5,343 nt of DNA, from NCBI GenBank assembly GCA_903933765.1, contig CAIZLI010000223.1, positions 1 through 5,343 on the forward strand, written 5' to 3'. This stretch comes from an uncultured Bacteroidota bacterium (GTDB lineage Bacteria; Bacteroidota; Bacteroidia; Chitinophagales; Chitinophagaceae). This document shows, piece after piece, positions 1 through 5,343 of the stretch (position 1 is its first letter; each line of letters opens with the position of its first letter). A program made the translations under genes and the position numbers. Below the pieces are notes generated by a model. It was not told the DNA's origin and ran no database searches. It saw only the letters and a program-made list of their open reading frames with translations.

Positions 1-81
1 AGGCACAAATTGAGCTGTAATTGAGTTTATTTGTAGTAAAAATGCTAAAAAAGCAAATAATTTTAAATTTTTATAAAACAT
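1..81 (-). CDS. N-terminus of an exported protein (partial, runs off left edge)
   Basis: Reading leftward from an ATG at 81-79, 27 codons stay open to the window edge. The translation begins MFYKNLKLFAFLAFLLQ and continues INSITAQFVP. It has a short Lys-containing n-region, a hydrophobic core of about 10 residues (L8-L16) and an Ala-Gln junction (T-A-Q) near residue 24, the usual look of a Bacteroidota signal peptidase I signal. The start is well fixed: the next in-frame codons upstream are ACA and TTT and then a TGA stop at 90-88, so no longer form is possible. Only the leader is visible, so the mature function cannot be named; a secreted, periplasmic or outer-membrane protein is inferred. 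It is divergent from the phosphate operon, with a 352-bp gap between the two starts. Confidence 0.7.
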   Translation of the reverse strand, partial: MFYKNLKLFAFLAFLLQINSITAQFVP

Positions 82-219
82 TGTAAATCATGTATTTAAT
101 AGGAAATTTACTTATTGTATATAAGTTTATTCTATATAAAAATAAGAAATAACCTATTACCTCACTCAATTTTTTACCTATTCGTTTTTATTTAATTTCA
201 ATTATCTGATTTTCGCTTC

Positions 220-344
220 AGCTTTTGGGGGAAAGCTATGGATTTTACAGGGGAGCCGGGCAACCAGCTCCCCTTTTCATTTTTGCAGGTTTACTGCATT
301 GATTTTCATTACTTAGCCTTGGCCTCCTGCCTTGTATCCCCCCC
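220..344. other. G+C-rich structured intergenic block, possible leader RNA, small RNA or repeat
   Basis: This block stands out from AT-rich surroundings in the 352-bp gap at 82-433. Three local inverted repeats are visible. AGCTTT (220-225) pairs with AAAGCT (232-237) around a TGGGGG loop. GGGGAGC (250-256) pairs with GCTCCCC (267-273). TGCAG (284-288) pairs with CTGCA (294-298) around GTTTA. GGGGGA (227-232) can also pair with TCCCCC (337-342), linking the first loop to the far end. The middle hairpin differs by strand: the plus reading gives a C.A mismatch, two further G-C pairs and a GCAA loop; the minus reading replaces the mismatch with a U.G wobble, giving a continuous 10-bp stem. It could be a minus-strand 5' leader of the exported-protein gene, a plus-strand small RNA, or a REP-like repeat. 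I do not recognise any named riboswitch. Positions 82-219 are AT-rich and show nothing I can call. Confidence 0.4.
250..284 (+). terminator. Possible rho-independent terminator or attenuator with no gene upstream
   Basis: GGGGAGC (250-256) and GCTCCCC (267-273) form a 7-bp G+C-rich stem, extendable past a C.A mismatch by two G-C pairs closed by a GCAA loop. It is followed by an interrupted T-tract, TTTTCATTTTT (274-284). This is the form of an intrinsic terminator on the plus strand. No plus-strand gene in the window ends here, so if functional it would end a small RNA or attenuate a long leader of the DUF47-pit operon. It may equally be one arm of a minus-strand RNA structure. Confidence 0.3.
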
Positions 345-379
345 TTTGTTAACAATTTCGTAATATAGGCATACACTTG
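345..379 (+). promoter_or_regulatory. Candidate Bacteroidota sigma-ABfr promoter for the DUF47-pit operon
   Basis: TTTG at 345-348 (-33 type) and TACACTTG at 372-379 (one mismatch to TAnnTTTG, the -7 type) are 23 bp apart, at the long end of the spacing reported for this phylum. Transcription would begin around 385, leaving a leader of about 50 nt before the ATG at 434. A 10-bp perfect palindrome, TTGTTAACAA (346-355), overlaps the -33 element and could be a regulator site, although palindromes this short arise by chance in AT-rich DNA. Confidence 0.35.
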
Positions 380-433
380 TATAGCGGAATTTGAAGGAAA
401 TTTACAACCTCACACATTATCAAACTTTATTTT

Positions 434-1081
434 ATGGATTTTAACTCAATCATGAAGATTTTCTTACCAAAAGACAGGGTTTTCTTTCAACTATTTGAAG
501 AAGTTGCAGAACACGTAAACGAAATGGGCATCAAATTGAAAGAAATGGTCAACGAACCAGATATAGATGTGAGGGCCAATATTTTAGCTCAAATTGAAAA
601 TCTTGAACATAAAAATGATGAATTAACCCATAATATATTTACTGAATTAGGGAGAAATTTTATCACACCCTTTGACAGAGAAGACATTCACTACTTAGCA
701 ACATCATTAGATGATATTGCCGATTATATTTATGCATCTGCAAAGAAGATTAATTTTTATAAGGTAAACCCGAACGATACAGGTATTCATAAACTAGCTG
801 AATTGGTTTTACAAGGAACTCAGGAGACCAAGAAAATGGTATTGGGTTTGCGTAATATGAAGAATATCAAAGAGATGACAGACGCGATGATCAAAATCAA
901 TAGTATTGAAAATCAAGCAGATGATATTTTTGATATGAGTATTGAAAAATTATTTGAGCAAGAAAATGATTTTAAAGAAGTAATTAAAAAAAGAGAGATC
1001 TATCAAGTACTTGAAATCGCAACCGACAAAATAGAAGATGTCGCTAATGTGGTTGAGTCAATTATCATCAAGTACGCTTAA
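434..1081 (+). CDS. DUF47 / PhoU-like phosphate transport accessory protein
   Basis: This 215-residue, entirely helical-looking cytoplasmic protein has the usual length and opening (IFLPKDRVFFQLFEE, residues 9-23) of the DUF47 family, the PhoU-related proteins encoded beside Pit transporters. Acidic E/D-xxx-D-type patches that bind metal in PhoU-like three-helix bundles are present: FDREDIHYLATSLDDIADYI around residues 80-99, ENQADD at 159-164, and ATDKIEDVAN at 196-205. There is no signal peptide or membrane segment. The stop lies 11 bp before the pit start, so co-transcription and partnership with that transporter are very likely. The family is thought to regulate or assist Pit; its exact mechanism is not shown here. 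The ATG at 434 fits the family N-terminus; a second Met at residue 7 is a less likely start because the conserved part begins just after it. No Shine-Dalgarno sequence is visible, as is normal for Bacteroidota. The classical pst-linked PhoU of the Pho regulon is less likely given the pit neighbour. Confidence 0.9.
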   Translation: MDFNSIMKIFLPKDRVFFQLFEEVAEHVNEMGIKLKEMVNEPDIDVRANILAQIENLEHKNDELTHNIFTELGRNFITPFDREDIHYLATSLDDIADYIYASAKKINFYKVNPNDTGIHKLAELVLQGTQETKKMVLGLRNMKNIKEMTDAMIKINSIENQADDIFDMSIEKLFEQENDFKEVIKKREIYQVLEIATDKIEDVANVVESIIIKYA

Positions 1082-1092
1082 TTTAATTCACA

Positions 1093-2805
1093 ATGACATT
1101 ACTAATTGTTATCATAGCGCTTGCGCTCATATTTGATTATATCAATGGTTTTCATGACGCAGCCAATTCCATTGCTACTGTTGTTTCTACAAAAGTATTG
1201 ACGCCATTTCAGGCTGTACTTTGGGCTGCCTTATTTAATACAGTGGCGTTCTGGATTTTTAAAGACCATGCAGTTGCAAACTCCATTAGCAAAACAGTAT
1301 ATAAAGAATTTATAACACTCCCTGTAATTTTCTCTGGATTATTAGCAGCTATTTTTTGGAACCTTTTAACTTGGTGGTATGGTATTCCTTCATCTTCTTC
1401 TCATACTTTAATTGGTGGATTTGCTGGAGCAGCCATTGCACATGCCCTTTCAATAAAAGGAATCAATTTTTCTTGGGCAAAAATTGTGGACGCAGATACC
1501 ATTATTAAAACCATCTTATTTATCTTTTTGGCTCCATTGATTGGTATTATAACTTCTATGTTTATTACTGTTGTTACTATCATGCGCAACATATGGTTCC
1601 GAATTGGAATTATTATTTTAACCACTTTATTGACCGCATTTTTGTTTGACTATTTTGAGAATAGTAAAATGAACGAGAATGCCGAGAAGTTTTACGGCAT
1701 TGATAAATATAAAAAAGAAGTTTCAACACTTCGATCTGAATTAGCTGAAAATAAAGCAGATACTATTTTATTAAAAAAATTAACACTAACAGAAGAAAAG
1801 TTAACAAAAGCCACTGCTAGCTTTAATTCAATTCACCCATTGATTGAAAATTTTGATAACACAAGTGCAAACTATATTGCAAAAGTTGCAAAAGACAGTG
1901 GCTGGTTGGATCAAATTGCAGTAAGTAAATTAAAAGATGCGGTAAGAAACGCAAACGATTTTTTAGTATTAGAAGCCAAAGCGCCTGAAAATGATTCAGC
2001 AAAAAAGGAATATGATATTGCTAAAGTTATTACAGAGGAATACAAAGCGCCCGTAAAATTATTTTTAGCTGGTACAATTTCTATTGATTCTACTGTATTA
2101 TTGATCAATCAAATTTATCCGATTCAAGCAAAGAATATGGATAAAGTAAAAGCGAAGCTGACCAATTTTAATATCGAGAAAACTTTTTCCGAGGAGATAG
2201 ATAAAGCAGACAATACGATGATCGTAAATGGTATTTTTGGCACAGCACTTATTTTTATTTTGATCTACTTATACGTTGAAAAAATCAAAACACCTACAGC
2301 ATTAACAGTAGGTAATATGTTCAAAAAATTACAGTTATTTAGTTCTGCTGCATTCAGTATTGGTCATGGAGGTAACGATGCGCAAAAAGTGATGGGTATC
2401 ATTGGCGCAGCATTAATAGCAAGTGGTTCCATACAAGATTTTGCATCGCTTCCAAGTTGGGTTCCAGTAGCTTGTTACCTTGCAATTGGATTAGGTACCA
2501 TGAGTGGTGGATGGAAGATTGTTAAAACAATGGGTTCTAAAATCACCAAAGTAACGCCGCTTGAAGGTGTCGCTGCTGAAACAGCTGGTGCATTTACTTT
2601 ATTCTTCACTGGACAAATGGGTATCCCAGTTTCTACTACACATACCATCACTGGTTCTATTATTGGAGTTGGTGCAACAAAAAGATTAAGTGCAGTGAGA
2701 TGGGGCGTAACAACCAATTTGCTTTGGGCATGGATATTAACCATTCCAGTGAGTGCTGTACTTGCCGCCATCACTTATTTTATTGTAAAATACTTTTTGG
2801 GATAA
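1093..2805 (+). CDS. pit: Pit-family inorganic phosphate transporter with a large central insertion
   Basis: This 570-residue inner-membrane carrier belongs to the PiT/PHO4 family, which in bacteria takes up phosphate, often as a neutral metal-phosphate, driven by protons or other cations. Both halves of the inverted repeat carry the family signatures. The N-half has NGFHDAANSIATVVSTK (18-34) and GIPSSSSHTLIGG (97-109). The C-half has GHGGNDAQKVMG (424-435) and GIPVSTTHTITGS (510-522). Hydrophobic segments lie near 1-18, 40-57, 74-94, 104-120, 138-163, 167-187, 376-395, 412-422, 432-446, 456-472, 495-508, 516-527 and 540-566. Between the halves, residues about 190-375 form a hydrophilic, K/E-rich, predicted helical and partly coiled-coil region (YKKEVSTLRSELAE at 206-219, LTLTEEKLTKA at 230-240). 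E. coli PitA, at about 499 residues, lacks a domain of this size. The gene follows the DUF47 gene by 11 bp and ends before a strong terminator. The reading frame is intact. Metal or ion selectivity cannot be read from the sequence. Confidence 0.95.
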   Translation: MTLLIVIIALALIFDYINGFHDAANSIATVVSTKVLTPFQAVLWAALFNTVAFWIFKDHAVANSISKTVYKEFITLPVIFSGLLAAIFWNLLTWWYGIPSSSSHTLIGGFAGAAIAHALSIKGINFSWAKIVDADTIIKTILFIFLAPLIGIITSMFITVVTIMRNIWFRIGIIILTTLLTAFLFDYFENSKMNENAEKFYGIDKYKKEVSTLRSELAENKADTILLKKLTLTEEKLTKATASFNSIHPLIENFDNTSANYIAKVAKDSGWLDQIAVSKLKDAVRNANDFLVLEAKAPENDSAKKEYDIAKVITEEYKAPVKLFLAGTISIDSTVLLINQIYPIQAKNMDKVKAKLTNFNIEKTFSEEIDKADNTMIVNGIFGTALIFILIYLYVEKIKTPTALTVGNMFKKLQLFSSAAFSIGHGGNDAQKVMGIIGAALIASGSIQDFASLPSWVPVACYLAIGLGTMSGGWKIVKTMGSKITKVTPLEGVAAETAGAFTLFFTGQMGIPVSTTHTITGSIIGVGATKRLSAVRWGVTTNLLWAWILTIPVSAVLAAITYFIVKYFLG

Positions 2806-2872
2806 TATAAAAACTGAATAGAATAATTAGATAAAAATAATGGGATGATATTGAGATGACAATGAGGTCATT

Positions 2873-2908
2873 AAAAAAAAAGACGCTACCTAAGTAGCGT
2901 CTTTTTTT
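2873..2908. terminator. Bidirectional intrinsic terminator between pit and the M24 peptidase gene
   Basis: GACGCTAC (2882-2889) and GTAGCGTC (2894-2901) form a perfect 8-bp stem with a CTAA loop. Nine A's (2873-2881) precede it and seven T's (2902-2908) follow, so the stem can extend to 15 perfect pairs (2875-2889 with 2894-2908). It reads as a terminator on both strands: for pit going right, and for the convergent peptidase gene going left, where the U-run is longer. The peptidase stop codon (2909-2907) overlaps the outer end of the stem. The other 67 bp after pit (2806-2872) hold only a weak 5-bp inverted repeat (ATGAC at 2856-2860, GTCAT at 2867-2871). Confidence 0.9.
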
Positions 2909-4202
2909 ATTGAATTAAAAGTATTGTTTTTTGACGGCCATCAAGGTATTCAAAACTTGATCCATCATAACAGCCATTTTGTTCTAATGCTATTCTTACA
3001 GGTTTATTCCATCCCGAAATCGTATGCGTAGCATTGAGTTCAATTGAATAGCAAGTATTTGGACGCATCGCATAATCACCCGAACCTGGAACGCCTTGTT
3101 GCATATCCCACATACCAATGGTTGTGCCTGCTGCATGACCATGAAATCCAATTGGATGCGTGTAGATGCTTGGCTGTATACCTTCTGCTTTTGCTTGTTG
3201 AATGGAAGCAGCTAGTATTGCATTGCCGGTTCTCCCAGTTTTAAAATTGGAGGTTAAAATATCTTGCAGTCTATTGGTCTTATTAAATGCGGCTACTAAA
3301 TCGGCAGGCGCTGAAGTTTCATTTGGCAATAATACATAAGCATGTTCTTGCACATCCGAATTAAGTCTTAAATAGCTGATCCCAAAATCTACATGCAATA
3401 GATCCCCTGGACGAATAATAGCATCTTTTTCATTGCTTATCCTTCTTTGAATTTCTACAGATGGATGAAACCAAGTTGACAAGCCAAGATCGCTTACTTT
3501 TTGTCTAAACCACCAAACCAAATCATTTGTACTTGTTTTATTGGGTTGTATCACTCGATTGCTAAAACCTTCTTTGATGATTTGATGGCTGATTGAAAGT
3601 AAGGTTGGAAAGAAGGCCATTTCTTTTGCAGTTCTTGTCTCAAGCCAAGCAACCCCTAATTTTTCTGCTGATACTACTTTTGTTAATTGACTAGGGGTCA
3701 TTGCATTTTTAAGTTCGTTGAATTCTGTAAGATGTAAGCCATCTGCATGTCCGTAATCTTTTGAGGTATTTAAAGCAATTTGACTAGGATTTAAACTATC
3801 AATGAGCTTTGAAAGTGCCTTCCATTGATTGGGCTCTTTTTCGGGATTCCATGCAGCTTGAATACTTTTACCTACTTGGTATCTTGCTATGGCATAACTA
3901 TGAATGCTTTCATTTTTTTTATCTCTATAAAAAACAAGCATCGTAGTTCTTCTAGCAGAAAGCCATTCTGCAGGTAAAAAGGTTTTTAAAATAGGGTCTT
4001 CATTGTATTCTCTTGAAATAATGAGCCAACAATCTATTTTGGCTTCATCCATTAACTTAGGTAATAAATTATCAATTCTATCTGTCAATACTTCGTTGAT
4101 AGTGACAGCTTGTTCTTTTACAGACAATACTTGTGCCTGAGCAGAGAAGACTAAAAGGAAGAGCGTAGTTGTAATTGTAAAAAATTTCATATTGGAAATC
4201 AT
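2907..4202 (-). CDS. Exported M24-family metallopeptidase (Xaa-Pro aminopeptidase/dipeptidase type)
   Basis: The 431-residue product is a pita-bread-fold peptidase with a signal peptide, expected in the periplasm or outside the cell. The hydrophobic leader KFFTITTTLFLLVFS is followed by AQAQ, with cleavage near residue 24. Residues about 38-175 match the creatinase-type N-terminal domain in position and length; about 190-425 is the catalytic domain. Expected dinuclear metal ligands are visible: D272 in LLHVDFG, D283 in LNSDVQEH, a His in HPIGFHGHAAG (H354 or H356), E388 in YSIELNATH and E407 in IALEQNG. The protein is therefore probably active, with an Xaa-Pro bond as the family-typical target; aminopeptidase versus dipeptidase cannot be decided. 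Two starts are possible: ATG at 4202, or ATG at 4190 (Met5), which would give a more typical leader beginning MKFF. Neither has a Shine-Dalgarno sequence. The gene is convergent with pit, shares its terminator, and is divergent from the TonB receptor gene across a 63-bp spacer. Confidence 0.9.
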   Translation of the reverse strand: MISNMKFFTITTTLFLLVFSAQAQVLSVKEQAVTINEVLTDRIDNLLPKLMDEAKIDCWLIISREYNEDPILKTFLPAEWLSARRTTMLVFYRDKKNESIHSYAIARYQVGKSIQAAWNPEKEPNQWKALSKLIDSLNPSQIALNTSKDYGHADGLHLTEFNELKNAMTPSQLTKVVSAEKLGVAWLETRTAKEMAFFPTLLSISHQIIKEGFSNRVIQPNKTSTNDLVWWFRQKVSDLGLSTWFHPSVEIQRRISNEKDAIIRPGDLLHVDFGISYLRLNSDVQEHAYVLLPNETSAPADLVAAFNKTNRLQDILTSNFKTGRTGNAILAASIQQAKAEGIQPSIYTHPIGFHGHAAGTTIGMWDMQQGVPGSGDYAMRPNTCYSIELNATHTISGWNKPVRIALEQNGCYDGSSFEYLDGRQKTILLIQ

Positions 4203-4225
4203 TAAAATGAATAAATCTTGAGGTA

Positions 4226-4260
4226 TTGTTAAATCTAGAATAAATTAACTACTAAATTTG
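4226..4260 (+). promoter_or_regulatory. Candidate promoter for the TonB-dependent receptor gene in the divergent spacer
   Basis: TAAATTTG (4253-4260) is a perfect match to the Bacteroidota -7 consensus TAnnTTTG. The nearest upstream -33-like triplet is TTG at 4226-4228, giving a 24-bp spacer, one or two bases longer than usual. The -7 element ends only 5 bp before the ATG at 4266, so the transcript would have a very short leader or none. On the opposite strand TAGATTTA (4237-4230) resembles a -7 element for the peptidase gene, with one mismatch, but I see no matching -33 element for it. Confidence 0.4.
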
Positions 4261-4265
4261 CATCT

Positions 4266-5343
4266 ATGCAAATTCATTTCAGATTTTTTCTTTATTTATT
4301 ACTTTCTACACCCCTTCTAGCCTTAAGTCAAGTAAAAACTTTACAATTATCTGATAGTAGTTTGCAAACGGTGATTGTGACAGCCAATAAATCAAAGGAG
4401 AAGCGAATTGAATCCCCCATTGCAATAAGTGTATTGGGTCAAAAGCAGATTCAAGAAGCCAAAGCAGTAAGAATAGATTTTTTATTAAATAAGGTCAGTG
4501 GGGTCTTTATGCCAACCATTGGAAACGAGCAGCATATGATGTCTATCAGACAACCTGTTTCTTTGAAAGGCTTGTACCTCTATTTAGAAGATGGATTGCC
4601 CATTAGAACAAGTGGTTTATTTAGTAACAATGCCCTCATTGAAATCAATACAGCTGCCATTCAACAAATTGAAGTGATTAAGGGACCTGCCTCGGCTTTG
4701 TATGGAGCAGAAGCCATTGGTGGAGTGGTCAATTTTATACATGCACCAAGACCAACAAGTAATCAGCTTTCCATTAGCAATCATATCAATAACAATGGCC
4801 TCTTAAAAACTGATTTGGCTTGGAATAAAGCAGGGAAGCAATCTGGATTGTCCATTAACCTAAGTCAAATTGGACAAAAAAATGGTCAACTTGAATACAG
4901 CGATTATACCAAAACAGCATTGAGTCTTAAAAGAGATTTTACTTTTAAAGAAAAGTGGGCAGGGTATCAACAACTGCAATACATCCATTACGATGGTCAG
5001 ATGACTGGCACGGTGGATAGCTTAAAATTTGAGGCAAGAAACTACAGTACCCAACAAAGCTTTACTTATCGAAAATTGGACTTGGTTCGTATAAGACAAA
5101 ATTTATCTTATGCATGGAATACAACACAAAAAACAACATTGAACCTTTTATATCGAGGCAATACAATGGATCAAAATCCTGCATACTTAATTGCAGCAAG
5201 TTCCAATCCTACAAAGTTTAGGGGACAGATTAATTCAAATCGTTTTGATGCCTACGTATTTGATCTACAACATCAGATTCAAATAAAAAAAATAAAATCA
5301 AAAATATTAATTGGCGGCTACATGGATGCGACTGAACAAGGAT
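4266..5343 (+). CDS. TonB-dependent outer-membrane receptor (partial, runs off right edge)
   Basis: The frame is open from the ATG at 4266 to the window edge: 359 codons plus one base. A signal peptide (MQIHFRFFLYLLLSTPLLAL, then SQ) is cleaved near residue 22. TVIVTANK (35-42) is a TonB-box-like or plug-entry segment. The plug domain runs about 35-160, with LYLYLEDGLPIRTSGLFS at 103-120 and the family hallmark IEVIKGPASALYGAEAIGG at 135-153. Residues from about 165 on show alternating aromatic beta-strands of the barrel; typical receptors are 650-800 residues, so about half is missing. Such receptors import siderophores, cobalamin, haem, metals or small nutrients using TonB energy. The substrate cannot be assigned. 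There is no N-terminal carboxypeptidase-regulatory-like (SusC-type) domain, so it looks like a classical FecA/BtuB-type receptor rather than a SusC protein. The start is fixed by an in-frame TAG at 4236-4238 and by the leader beginning at this Met. Confidence 0.93.
   Translation, partial: MQIHFRFFLYLLLSTPLLALSQVKTLQLSDSSLQTVIVTANKSKEKRIESPIAISVLGQKQIQEAKAVRIDFLLNKVSGVFMPTIGNEQHMMSIRQPVSLKGLYLYLEDGLPIRTSGLFSNNALIEINTAAIQQIEVIKGPASALYGAEAIGGVVNFIHAPRPTSNQLSISNHINNNGLLKTDLAWNKAGKQSGLSINLSQIGQKNGQLEYSDYTKTALSLKRDFTFKEKWAGYQQLQYIHYDGQMTGTVDSLKFEARNYSTQQSFTYRKLDLVRIRQNLSYAWNTTQKTTLNLLYRGNTMDQNPAYLIAASSNPTKFRGQINSNRFDAYVFDLQHQIQIKKIKSKILIGGYMDATEQG

Noticed and set aside
251..270. Resemblance of CGGGCAACC to the CCCGGCAACC core of the SAM-I riboswitch
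   Set aside because: The base order differs, and the rest of the SAM-I consensus and its four-way junction are not visible.
238..363. 41-codon plus-strand open frame (ATG at 238, TAA at 361-363) with a G-rich stretch just upstream
   Set aside because: It runs straight through the hairpins of the structured block, its translation (Cys, Leu and Pro rich at the end) has no recognisable signal or domain, and purine-rich Shine-Dalgarno sequences are not the norm in this phylum. A leader peptide is not excluded but is unsupported.
1401..1625. Minus-strand open frame inside pit
   Set aside because: Shadow of the pit coding frame, with low-complexity hydrophobic composition and no independent start context.
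1911..2108. Minus-strand open frame inside the pit insertion
   Set aside because: Antisense shadow; the sense frame is continuous and carries the family protein.
2475..2774. Minus-strand open frame of 99 codons over the C-terminal half of pit
   Set aside because: Antisense to the conserved second Pit signature; its composition mirrors the sense codons and resembles no known protein.
2856..2871. Small inverted repeat ATGAC...GTCAT after pit
   Set aside because: Only 5 bp with a 6-base loop, no T-tract, and next to a far stronger terminator; probably chance.
3044..3244. Plus-strand open frame inside the M24 peptidase gene
   Set aside because: Antisense to the peptidase catalytic domain; Leu/Cys/His-rich translation without any family resemblance.

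Overview
The window is AT-rich and looks like a Bacteroidota chromosome, possibly Chitinophagaceae-like, although the family assignment is only a guess. Evidence for the phylum: signal peptides ending in A-Q or S-Q, no Shine-Dalgarno sequences before the clear genes, start-proximal TAnnTTTG-type -7 elements, and a gene set (DUF47 protein + Pit transporter, exported M24 peptidase, TonB-dependent receptor) typical of that phylum.

Layout. Positions 1-81 (minus strand) hold the first 27 codons of an exported protein that runs off the left edge. Positions 82-433 are a 352-bp gap. Its first half is very AT-rich, but 220-344 is an unusually G+C-rich block with three local inverted repeats and a long-range G-tract/C-tract complementarity. 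This is the least explained part of the window. A plus-strand promoter candidate (345-379) precedes a two-gene operon: a PhoU-like DUF47 protein (434-1081) and, 11 bp later, a Pit-family inorganic phosphate transporter (1093-2805) with a large soluble insertion between its two membrane halves. A perfect 15-bp stem (2875-2908) forms a bidirectional terminator between pit and the convergent gene at 2907-4202 on the minus strand. That gene encodes an exported M24 (Xaa-Pro peptidase-type) metallopeptidase with its metal ligands intact. A 63-bp divergent spacer with a perfect TAnnTTTG element then leads to a TonB-dependent outer-membrane receptor (4266 onward), cut by the right edge after 359 codons.

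How the genes fit together. DUF47-Pit is an established pairing for phosphate (or metal-phosphate) uptake at the inner membrane. The divergent exported peptidase and TonB receptor could share a nutrient-scavenging role, but nothing in the sequence fixes a shared substrate. Overall these are mostly ordinary housekeeping and transport genes. I see no mobile element, CRISPR array, tRNA or rRNA, and no clear evidence of a new multi-gene system. The best leads for a second look are the structured intergenic block and the Pit insertion.
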